This document shows positions 14,622-21,587 of a stretch of 23,354 nucleotides of DNA, in pieces (positions within the stretch are counted from its first letter, which is position 1; each line of letters begins with the position of its first letter). The notes beneath the pieces are model-generated. The model had not been told where the DNA came from. It saw nothing but the letters and a program-made list of their open reading frames with translations, and searched no databases. Origin of the DNA: Candidatus Cloacimonadota bacterium (GTDB lineage: Bacteria; Cloacimonadota; Cloacimonadia; Cloacimonadales; Cloacimonadaceae); the NCBI GenBank assembly GCA_023421135.1, contig JAEZUG010000042.1, positions 1-23,354 on the forward strand, written 5' to 3'. A program made the position numbers and the translations under genes.

Positions 14622-16205
14622 ATGAAAAAGTTTTCCTGGCGAGGCCTGTCGATAGTCTTGTTTATATGCATCACAGCATATTACCTGGCTCCTTTGGCAA
14701 TTCCAAACCTTCCAGAGTTTTGGGCAAATCAAAAGCTCAAGCTGGGTCTTGACCTCAAAGGCGGAATGCAGATTCTGCTTCAAGTTAAGACAGACGGATT
14801 GTCTGAGTCTGATGCCCTCAAGGCTGTAGAACAAAACATCAAAATCATCAGCGAACGTATTGACCAATACGGTGTCGCAGAACCAATTATTCAAAAAGTC
14901 GGAACCGACCGCATCCTGGTGCAGTTACCAGGCATAAAAGATCGTGAAGCAGCAGAACAGCTGATTCGCCAAACTGCTATGCTGGAGTTCCAGCTTGTTG
15001 CGACTCCCGATGTCTCCAAACAAGTTATTGAAGTAATAGACAAGAACATTCAAGCCAACCTTCGATTCTTCCCGGCTTTGGCCGCTCTGGATCAACCAAC
15101 TGCCAGCCCTACGGATTCCACAGTTGTGGACAGCCTGCGCACCAGCACAGGCGTATTCAGCAGCCTGATCCGTCAGGGGGAGATGGATTATCAAGTTCAA
15201 TACAGCGATGTTGAGATAGTTCAAGCTCTGATGGCCGATTCAAACTTTGTGAAAGCCATCCCCATGGGATATAAGGTAGCATTGGAGAAATCCAACAGCC
15301 AATCCAAAACAGAGGATCGTGGCTTTTATATCCTGAGTTCAGAAGCCAAGCTCAATGGGGCTGATCTGGCACGTGCCAAAGTAGAGATTGGTTCTTCCAC
15401 CTCCACCGATATCCGCACAGCCAACAAGCCCTATATCTCCATCGAGATGAAGCGTGAAGGCGCCCGGAAGTTTGAAGCCGTGACTGGTGATAACGTGGGC
15501 AGAAGACTTGCTATAGTGCTAGACGGTGTGGTGTATTCAGCTCCCAATATCCAGGAAAGAATTGGTGGTGGCAGTGCTCAGATCACCGGTAATTTCACCA
15601 TTCAGGAAGCCAATGATCTGGCAATCGTGCTGAACACTGGTAACCTGCTTGCTCCCATCGAGCCCATCAACCGCGTTGATGTTGGTGCGACTCTGGGTAA
15701 GGATAGCATCGCCAGCGGTAAGCTTGCCGGTATGATCGGTCTTATTGCAGTAGCGCTCTTCATGCTGATATACTACAAAGTCTGTGGCCTTGTGGCAGAT
15801 ATTGCCCTCATCTTCAATGTGGGCTTTATCATCGCCATGCTTACAGCCTTTGGAGCATCACTAACCATGCCCGGTATCGCAGGTATCATCCTGACCATCG
15901 GTATGGCAGTAGATGCCAATGTGTTGATCTACGAGAGAATCAAAGAAGAGCTTGCCACAGGCAAAACTCCTCGTTCAGCCCTTGATGCTGGTTACAAGAG
16001 AGCCACCATCACCATCTGGGATTCTCAGATTACTACTCTGATTGCAGCCGCAGTGCTTTACAACTTTGGCACTGGTCCGGTTCGTGGTTTTGCCATAACT
16101 CTGGCAATCGGTATTGTCGCCTCAATGTTCACAGCCATCGTCTTTGTGCGCTCCATTCTGGAGACCTTTGTCGTGACCGGCAATAAAAAGACTCTGAGTA
16201 TATAA
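14622..16205 (+). CDS. secD: Protein translocase subunit SecD
   Basis: SecD works with SecF and SecYEG at the inner membrane and uses the proton-motive force to pull exported proteins across. The 527-residue product has one N-terminal transmembrane helix, the LGLDLKGGMQILLQV motif just after it, and a large periplasmic P1 region (ERIDQYGVAEPIIQKVG, ILVQLPGIKD). A second conserved part follows (ISIEMKREGARKF, VLDGVVYSAPNIQERIGGG, GNFTIQEANDLAIVLNTGNL), then five C-terminal helices with GMAVDANVLIYERIKEEL. ATG 14622 is preferred because GGGAG at 14608-14612 lies 9 nt upstream; an ATG two codons earlier is only 3 nt from it. It lies 12 nt before secF and forms the usual secDF pair. Confidence 0.96.
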   Translation: MKKFSWRGLSIVLFICITAYYLAPLAIPNLPEFWANQKLKLGLDLKGGMQILLQVKTDGLSESDALKAVEQNIKIISERIDQYGVAEPIIQKVGTDRILVQLPGIKDREAAEQLIRQTAMLEFQLVATPDVSKQVIEVIDKNIQANLRFFPALAALDQPTASPTDSTVVDSLRTSTGVFSSLIRQGEMDYQVQYSDVEIVQALMADSNFVKAIPMGYKVALEKSNSQSKTEDRGFYILSSEAKLNGADLARAKVEIGSSTSTDIRTANKPYISIEMKREGARKFEAVTGDNVGRRLAIVLDGVVYSAPNIQERIGGGSAQITGNFTIQEANDLAIVLNTGNLLAPIEPINRVDVGATLGKDSIASGKLAGMIGLIAVALFMLIYYKVCGLVADIALIFNVGFIIAMLTAFGASLTMPGIAGIILTIGMAVDANVLIYERIKEELATGKTPRSALDAGYKRATITIWDSQITTLIAAAVLYNFGTGPVRGFAITLAIGIVASMFTAIVFVRSILETFVVTGNKKTLSI

Positions 16206-16217
16206 AGGAGCGGAAAG

Positions 16218-17201
16218 ATGGATTTATTTAAGAATACAAACATTCAATTCGTAAAGAACCGCTACGTTGCTTATGCATTTTCGATTATTCTGATTCTTGC
16301 CAGTATTGGTGGAATCGTGGTAAAAGGTTTGAACTGGAGTATAGATTTCTCCAGCGGTGTGGCTATACAGATCAATCTGAAAGCCAACGACGCTTCAGTA
16401 AAAGACGTCAGCATCGATCAGTTGCGAACCATCCTTACCAACAAGGGCTTCCCTGAAGCTCAGATCCAATATGTGGGAGATGAAGAGAATTCGACCTTCA
16501 TGATCAAGATCAGAAGCCTTGATAAGAGTGAAGATACATCCAATGCCACCAGCAAAGCCCTGCTTGCCCTGATCACAGAATCCTTCCCGGAGCATATTGC
16601 CGGAAGAGATATTGAGAAAGACGTGGTGCTGGAAACAAACGTGGTTGGTCCCAAAGTGGGCGGAGAGCTTCGCACTCAAGCTCTGCTGGCTGTGCTGGTC
16701 TCTCTCGTGCTGATGATTATCTACATCTGGTTCCGCTTTGAGTTCATCTTTGGTCTGATGGCCATCGTAGCTCTGTTCCATGATGTGATCATTATCCTGG
16801 GTGCCTTTGCCCTCACAGGCAGGGAAGTCTCGGTTCAGATCATCGCTGCCCTCCTGACTATCGTTGGTTACTCTATCAACGATACCATTGTGGTCTTCGA
16901 CCGGATCCGTGAAGATATGAAAGCCAATCGCAAGGCAGATTATCATGAAGTCTTCAATACAGCCATCAATCGCACCTTAAGCAGAACCGTGATCACTGCC
17001 GGTACTACTCTGGTAACTGCTCTGGCCTTGTATTTCTTTGGTGGTTCCGTGATTCATGATTTCGCCCTGGCTATCACTCTGGGCTTGTTCTTCGGCACAT
17101 ATTCCTCTATCTTTGTCGCCAGTAATCTGGTGGTGGAGACCTTCCACATGACCCACAAAGAGAAGGATGCCATATCCCATCTAACCAAGAAGAAAAAGTA
17201 A
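16218..17201 (+). CDS. secF: Protein translocase subunit SecF
   Basis: SecF is the partner of SecD in proton-driven late steps of protein export. The 327-residue product has an N-terminal helix, the SIDFSSG motif at 41-47 (usually DFTGG), and a short periplasmic domain. VVGPKVGGEL follows at 142-151, then five C-terminal helices carrying GYSINDTIVVFDRIRED at 217-233, the region with the conserved Asp of the proton path. It ends in a lysine-rich tail (TKKKK). AAGGAG lies 7 nt before ATG 16218, overlapping the secD stop by one base. It is the last gene before a strong terminator. Confidence 0.96.
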   Translation: MDLFKNTNIQFVKNRYVAYAFSIILILASIGGIVVKGLNWSIDFSSGVAIQINLKANDASVKDVSIDQLRTILTNKGFPEAQIQYVGDEENSTFMIKIRSLDKSEDTSNATSKALLALITESFPEHIAGRDIEKDVVLETNVVGPKVGGELRTQALLAVLVSLVLMIIYIWFRFEFIFGLMAIVALFHDVIIILGAFALTGREVSVQIIAALLTIVGYSINDTIVVFDRIREDMKANRKADYHEVFNTAINRTLSRTVITAGTTLVTALALYFFGGSVIHDFALAITLGLFFGTYSSIFVASNLVVETFHMTHKEKDAISHLTKKKK

Positions 17202-17222
17202 GATTCTTACTAACTAATAAAA

Positions 17223-17250
17223 AGCCACTCCGAAAGGAGTGGCTATTTTT
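17223..17250 (+). terminator. Strong Rho-independent terminator after secF, probably bidirectional
   Basis: AGCCACTCC at 17223-17231 pairs perfectly with GGAGTGGCT at 17236-17244 around a GAAA tetraloop and is followed by TATTTTTAT. The 5' flank AATAAAAA gives a T-run on the opposite strand, so the same hairpin could end minus-strand transcription from the thrS-kdsD-kinase operon. Confidence 0.93.
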
Positions 17251-17359
17251 ATGCTGATGCGGATATAGGGCTTTCTTAGATAATTGAGCCTGGCAGCCTT
17301 CATAGGTCTAGGCAGAAGAACTCAAACAGTCAGTTCCCGTTCCTTCCTCCCTCGACTCT

Positions 17360-17403
17360 TTAGCGAAGCCTTAGCGATCCCTTAGCGATCCTTTAGCGAA
17401 AGC
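17360..17403 (+). repeat. Four 11-bp tandem iterons with core TTAGCGA
   Basis: TTAGCGA recurs at 17360, 17371, 17382 and 17393, exactly 11 bp apart, followed each time by a variable AGCC, TCCC, TCCT or AAGC. The spacing is about one helical turn. The last copy also starts a small hairpin. Confidence 0.9.
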
Positions 17404-17408
17404 TAAGG
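17390..17408 (+). other. Small GAAA-loop hairpin at the end of the iteron array
   Basis: CCTTTAGC at 17390-17397 pairs with GCTAAGG at 17402-17408 around GAAA, with one bulged T. There is no T-run after it, so it is not a standard terminator. It could be a leftover of an imperfect inverted repeat. Confidence 0.45.
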
Positions 17409-17599
17409 AAAGGCTTATCCTGTAGTAAGTTATGGCTTATCCATTGAAGAGGTGAGCTATCTGTATGTCTGAGAGAGGGATACTGGTGGTTATGTGCATT
17501 GCGGCAGGGTGGTTGTATGAGTTCAAAATCTGGAGATGAATGGGAGAAGTAATCCCAACGGATTAGACAAAAGGGTTTTGGCGTATCAATCCCATTTTA

Positions 17600-18619
17600 T
17601 CAGGGGAGAAGAGAAAGGATGTTTATACTCTCCGGTAGATATGGTTTGAAACTGATGATCTCGTTTTGGAACTTCTCCAGATAAGCAGGAGCAGAAGCTC
17701 GGATTTGCTCTTCAAACACAGTGCACATCATATACCTGCGATACTGCAGAAAGAGCTCCAACTGCATCCAATCGCTGGTTGCCAGCTTGTTTTGACTGCA
17801 GTAACCCAGGAGGAAGGGACTCAGGAAGAGCTGTGGCATCTCGTTGTTTCTAAACCTGTAGGAGCTATGGTAGTTCACCCGGGAGTACTCACTATAAACG
17901 GCGATGGCTATATCCATCATGAACCAGTGGTAGTTTGCCACGTCCCAATCTATCAGTACGAGGGCTCCATCTTCCAGAAGCATATTACCTGGATGAGGAT
18001 CATTGTGAATGAAGCCATGATTGTCCCGGTGCCTTGCCAATTGCCCCAGTCTTCCTTGAATTTCCCGCCAGGCTTCTTGCATCCTGGGGTTTTGGTTCCA
18101 ATTCAGGAAGAACTTCCATTCTGCTTCCTGGGAGATTGCGGCTCTGCCGGATTCATCCCTGGTGCCGGATTCCAGCCAGGATGGATAGGCTTTGCTGAGT
18201 GAGTGAGCCTTTCCCAGCCAGGCACCCCAATTGTAATAGAATTCCGTTTCCAGCTTGGGATCTTGTAGTTTAGGTGGCTCTGCTTGGCATTTCTGCCAGC
18301 AATATACACAATACTTTCTATCCTCTCCGATTTCTTCCACCAGATTATTTTCCACCGAACGCACGGGGGAGAGGAGCTTCAGCCCGGAATCGCGCAGGTA
18401 TTCCACAAATGCCATACGCTCTGTGACAATAGCTTTCTGATTGGGGCTTTCCGGCTTGAGAACCTTGAGTAAGTGTTCTACACCAGACTTCTGAAATTGA
18501 TAGACGATTCCGTCTGACCATTCGTGTCCTGCAGCAAAGTAAACCGGCTCTGTCTCTGCACCAAAGAGTCTGGAGGCTTGATGCAAGAGCTCAGGGAACT
18601 CTTCCTTTAGGTGTTTCAT
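17600..18619 (-). CDS. Aminoglycoside-phosphotransferase-fold (APH) small-molecule kinase
   Basis: This 339-residue protein has the protein-kinase-like APH fold. K52 lies in the LLKVLKP strand as the likely ATP lysine. The catalytic loop is HNDPHPGNML with H205, D207 and N212. The metal-binding IDWD has D224 and D226, followed by HWFMMDIA. Members phosphorylate small molecules (choline, homoserine, sugars, antibiotics), and some, such as SrkA, may act on proteins. The substrate here is unknown. It lies 13 nt after kdsD with no clear Shine-Dalgarno, so it is probably coupled to it. A role in LPS-sugar or envelope metabolism is possible from this position but is only inference. A resistance role is not supported by context. 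Confidence 0.82.
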   Translation of the reverse strand: MKHLKEEFPELLHQASRLFGAETEPVYFAAGHEWSDGIVYQFQKSGVEHLLKVLKPESPNQKAIVTERMAFVEYLRDSGLKLLSPVRSVENNLVEEIGEDRKYCVYCWQKCQAEPPKLQDPKLETEFYYNWGAWLGKAHSLSKAYPSWLESGTRDESGRAAISQEAEWKFFLNWNQNPRMQEAWREIQGRLGQLARHRDNHGFIHNDPHPGNMLLEDGALVLIDWDVANYHWFMMDIAIAVYSEYSRVNYHSSYRFRNNEMPQLFLSPFLLGYCSQNKLATSDWMQLELFLQYRRYMMCTVFEEQIRASAPAYLEKFQNEIISFKPYLPESINILSLLP

Positions 18620-18632
18620 TGCTTGTGCTATT

Positions 18633-19601
18633 CTAGAGGATTCCGGCCCGGATGAGATCGTGCATGTGCAACATTCCGACCGGATTGCCCTCTGTATTGA
18701 TGACAGGCAGCATGGTGATCTTGCGGTCTTCCATCAGGCTGAGGGCAGAGACTGCCAGCTCTTCGGCACTAATAGAACGAGGAGAAGCCGTCATACACTG
18801 CCCTGCAGTAAAACTCAGGAGGCTATTGCCTTTGGTCTGCAACTGTCTTCTGAGGTCGCCATCGGTGATCATCCCGACCAGCAAACCTTCATCATTAATG
18901 ATGGCACTGCAACCCAACTTCTTGGAAGTCATCTCCACAATCACGTCTGCCATGAGGGCCTTGCTGCTTTGGACAGGAAGTTCGGTGCCCTGATGCATCA
19001 GATCAGAGACCTTGAGCAGCAGCTTTTTGCCAATGGCTCCACCCGGATGAAAGCGGGCATAATCCTGAAGCTGGAACTTCTTGTGTCTCAATAGAGCAAT
19101 CGCCAGAGCGTCTCCCACCGCCAAAGCCACAGTAGTGGATGAGGTGGGCACCAGCCCCAGTGGTTCCAGTTCGGGAGGAACATGGCAATCAAGCGTCACA
19201 TCTGCATTCTTGGCCAGCATGGAGCTGAGATTGCCAGTGAGAGCTATGATGGGGATCTCGTTGTACTTGAGAAAAGGAATCAGCGAGATAAGTTCGGTGG
19301 AATTGCCACTATTGGAGATGGCGATCAGAACGTCCCCCGGGACAATCATACCAAGGTCTCCGTGCAGAGCTTCTGCTGCGTGCAGGAAGATTGAGCCAGT
19401 GCCTGTGGAAGCCAGTGTAGCGCTGATCTTACGGGCAATGATGCCGGTCTTGCCTACCCCAGAGACTACCACCTTCCCCCGGCACTCTGCCAGGAGAGTA
19501 AAAGCTTTCTCCAGGGATTCCTGATCGAGCTGCTCAGCCACCCGGAGGATGGCTGAGGCTTCGATCTTAAGTTCGTCGATTATTTGCTGGTATTGGCTCA
19601 T
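18633..19601 (-). CDS. kdsD: D-arabinose-5-phosphate isomerase (KdsD/KpsF family)
   Basis: It interconverts ribulose-5-phosphate and arabinose-5-phosphate, the first step toward Kdo for LPS. The 322-residue product has an N-terminal SIS domain: VVVSGVGKTGIIARKIS at 44-60, LASTGTGSIFLHAAEALHGDLG at 63-84, ISNSGNSTE at 95-103, PTSSTT at 152-157 and FHPGGAIGKKL at 184-194. Two CBS domains follow (VSDLMHQG and QCMTASPRS), the length and order of the KdsD/KpsF/GutQ group. It implies a Kdo-containing outer membrane. Its ATG overlaps the thrS stop as ATGA, so translation is coupled to thrS. GutQ and KpsF paralogues cannot be told apart from KdsD by sequence alone. Confidence 0.93.
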   Translation of the reverse strand: MSQYQQIIDELKIEASAILRVAEQLDQESLEKAFTLLAECRGKVVVSGVGKTGIIARKISATLASTGTGSIFLHAAEALHGDLGMIVPGDVLIAISNSGNSTELISLIPFLKYNEIPIIALTGNLSSMLAKNADVTLDCHVPPELEPLGLVPTSSTTVALAVGDALAIALLRHKKFQLQDYARFHPGGAIGKKLLLKVSDLMHQGTELPVQSSKALMADVIVEMTSKKLGCSAIINDEGLLVGMITDGDLRRQLQTKGNSLLSFTAGQCMTASPRSISAEELAVSALSLMEDRKITMLPVINTEGNPVGMLHMHDLIRAGIL

Positions 19602-21502
19602 GCTTGATTCCGGATGGCTTTAACAGCTTCGTCAAAACTCATCGCACCCAAATCTCCCTTCTTATGCTGACGCAGTGTCACCTTTTCTTCGGCTTCTTCG
19701 TTTTTACCGATCACACACATAAAGGGAATCTTCTTCATTTCGGCGTCTCTGATCTTGTAACCAATCTTCTCGCCACGGGTATCGATCTCGGTGCGCAAGC
19801 CAAGGAGCTGCAGCTTGTCCGAAACCTTTCTGGCATAATCCAACTGGCTGTCCGTGATCGGGATCACCATCACCTGAGTGGGGCAGAGCCAGAGCGGAAG
19901 ATTCCCGGCGTGATACTCCAGGAGAGTAGCAAAGAAGCGTTCCACTGAACCCAATACAGCTCTGTGGATCATATAGGGACGGTGAGCGCTGTTGTCTGCA
20001 CCGATGTATTCCATATTAAAGCGTTCCGGGAGGTTAAAATCAAACTGGATAGTAGTGCATTGCCAGGCTCTTCCCAAAGCGTCTTTGATCTTGATGTCGA
20101 TCTTGGGACCGTAGAAAGCTCCACCGCCTTCATCCACCTGATACTCCAGATTGAGCTTCTCGAGAGAATGGCGCAAGCTTTCTGTAGCTGCATCCCAATT
20201 CTCTGCTTCGCCCACTGAACCTTCCGGGCGGGTTGAGAGATAGATCTGGAACTTCTCAAAGCCAAAGTATTTTAGCATATCCAGCGAGAAGACGATCAGC
20301 TTTTCCACTTCCTCATCCATCTGCTCCGGTGTGCAAATGATATGGGCATCGTCCTGAGTGAAGCCACGTACCCTCATCAGCCCATGCAACACGCCACTGC
20401 GCTCATAGCGGTAAACCGTACCCAGTTCTGCCAGCTTGATGGGAAGTTCGCGGTAACTGTGGTGATTGGCATTGTAAACATGAATATGGAAGGGGCAATT
20501 CATAGGTTTGATATAGTAATCCTGCTCATCTATCTGCATGGGAGAATACATATTCTCGGAGTAAAAGCCCAGATGTCCGCTGGTTTCCCAGAGCTTGCTG
20601 CGTCCCATGTGGGGAGTATAGACCAGTTTATAGCCCTTGCGAAGGTGTTCTTCTTTCCAATAGGCTTCAATCAAGTGGCGTATCATGGCACCGTTGGGAT
20701 GCCAAAGCACCAAGCCAGCTCCCACTTCGTCGTTCATAGAGAAGAGGTCGAGCTCTTTGGCAAGCTTGCGGTGATCACGGTTCTTGGCTTCTTCCAGGAA
20801 GGCCAGGTATTCATTGAGCTCTTTATTGGAGGGGAAGCTGATGCCATAGATGCGTTGCAGCATCTTGTTCTTTTCGTCTCCACGCCAGTAGGCACCGCTG
20901 GTCTTGAGCAGCTTGATGGCCTTGATCTTGCCTGTGGAAGCAATATGCGGTCCGCGGCAAAGATCCAGGAAATCTCCCTGTCTGTAGGTAGAGATAGTGT
21001 CTGTATCCGGGATTACTTCCAGGATTTCCAGCTTGTAGTCTTCACCTTGGGCTTTGAAGATATCCACAGCTTCAGCCTTGCTGAGTTCTGTGCGGGTATA
21101 GGGCTGATCCTGGGCAGTGAGTTCCTTCATCCGGTTCTCGATCAGCACCAATTCTTCATCTGTAAAGGGTTTATCCCGGTCAAAGTCGTAGTAGAAACCG
21201 CTTTCAATAGCAGGTCCGATAGTTACCTTCACCTCAGGATAAAGCTGCTTCACAGCCTGCGCCATCAGGTGAGCAGTGCTGTGCCAGTAAACTTCTTTAC
21301 CGGTATCGGTCTTAAATGTATGTAAGATTAAGTCTGAATCGGTTTGAATAGTGTGGTCCATGTCCACCAGTTTTCCATTGAGTTCCGCACAGATGGCGGC
21401 ATCGGCAAGACGGGGAGAAATCCCCATCGCGACTTCCATTACTTTCACCGGCTTGTCATAGCTCTTGACCGAGCCGTCCGGCAGTTTCACTTGGATAGCC
21501 AT
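19598..21502 (-). CDS. thrS: Threonyl-tRNA synthetase
   Basis: It charges tRNA(Thr) with threonine and edits mischarged Ser-tRNA(Thr). The 634-residue product has the full bacterial domain order. A TGS domain covers about 1-62. The N2 editing site has H74 and H78 (HSTAHLMA) plus C182 and H186 (DLCRGPH). The class II core has zinc ligands C336 (KPMNCPFH), H387 (QDDAHI) and H513 (YMIHRA). The C-terminal anticodon-binding domain starts near WLCPTQVMVIPI. AAGGAG precedes ATG 21502 by 7 nt. It is the first gene of an operon with kdsD and the APH-fold kinase. The leader is short, with no T-box visible. Confidence 0.97.
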   Translation of the reverse strand: MAIQVKLPDGSVKSYDKPVKVMEVAMGISPRLADAAICAELNGKLVDMDHTIQTDSDLILHTFKTDTGKEVYWHSTAHLMAQAVKQLYPEVKVTIGPAIESGFYYDFDRDKPFTDEELVLIENRMKELTAQDQPYTRTELSKAEAVDIFKAQGEDYKLEILEVIPDTDTISTYRQGDFLDLCRGPHIASTGKIKAIKLLKTSGAYWRGDEKNKMLQRIYGISFPSNKELNEYLAFLEEAKNRDHRKLAKELDLFSMNDEVGAGLVLWHPNGAMIRHLIEAYWKEEHLRKGYKLVYTPHMGRSKLWETSGHLGFYSENMYSPMQIDEQDYYIKPMNCPFHIHVYNANHHSYRELPIKLAELGTVYRYERSGVLHGLMRVRGFTQDDAHIICTPEQMDEEVEKLIVFSLDMLKYFGFEKFQIYLSTRPEGSVGEAENWDAATESLRHSLEKLNLEYQVDEGGGAFYGPKIDIKIKDALGRAWQCTTIQFDFNLPERFNMEYIGADNSAHRPYMIHRAVLGSVERFFATLLEYHAGNLPLWLCPTQVMVIPITDSQLDYARKVSDKLQLLGLRTEIDTRGEKIGYKIRDAEMKKIPFMCVIGKNEEAEEKVTLRQHKKGDLGAMSFDEAVKAIRNQA

Positions 21503-21552
21503 AATTGTTCTCCTTGATTAAATGTACTACGTCGATACAAAGGACCTAGCCA

Positions 21553-21587
21553 ATTATACTAGATTCCCAAGGCTGTAAATTTGTCAA
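21553..21587 (-). promoter_or_regulatory. Probable thrS promoter
   Basis: On the minus strand a perfect TATAAT (complement of 21553-21558) lies 50 nt before the thrS start. TTTACA (complement of 21574-21579) is 15 nt upstream, and a perfect TTGACA (complement of 21582-21587) is 23 nt upstream, overlapping the stop of the P-type ATPase gene. Which hexamer serves as -35 is unclear. Confidence 0.55.

Larger units (their letters stand above)
17202..17599. other. 398-bp intergenic region between convergent operons
   Basis: Apart from the secF terminator and the 11-bp iterons listed separately, I see no credible gene, tRNA or other structured RNA here. It separates the + strand secDF unit from the minus-strand kinase gene, so it needs no promoter for either. 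Confidence 0.6.

Noticed and set aside
17251..17599. tRNA or small RNA gene in the gap after secF
   Set aside because: A GTTCAAA T-loop-like string occurs near 17520 but no cloverleaf stems can be drawn around it.
17600..18619. Antibiotic-resistance aminoglycoside phosphotransferase
   Set aside because: The fold is shared by many metabolic kinases, and the gene sits in a housekeeping operon with no mobile-element signs.
20342..21325. Long 327-residue frame antisense to thrS
   Set aside because: thrS is clearly real on the other strand with all catalytic residues; the antisense frame is a by-product of its codon use.
21503..21583. T-box riboswitch upstream of thrS
   Set aside because: The region is only 81 bp, the predicted leader about 45 nt, and no T-box core or antiterminator is visible.
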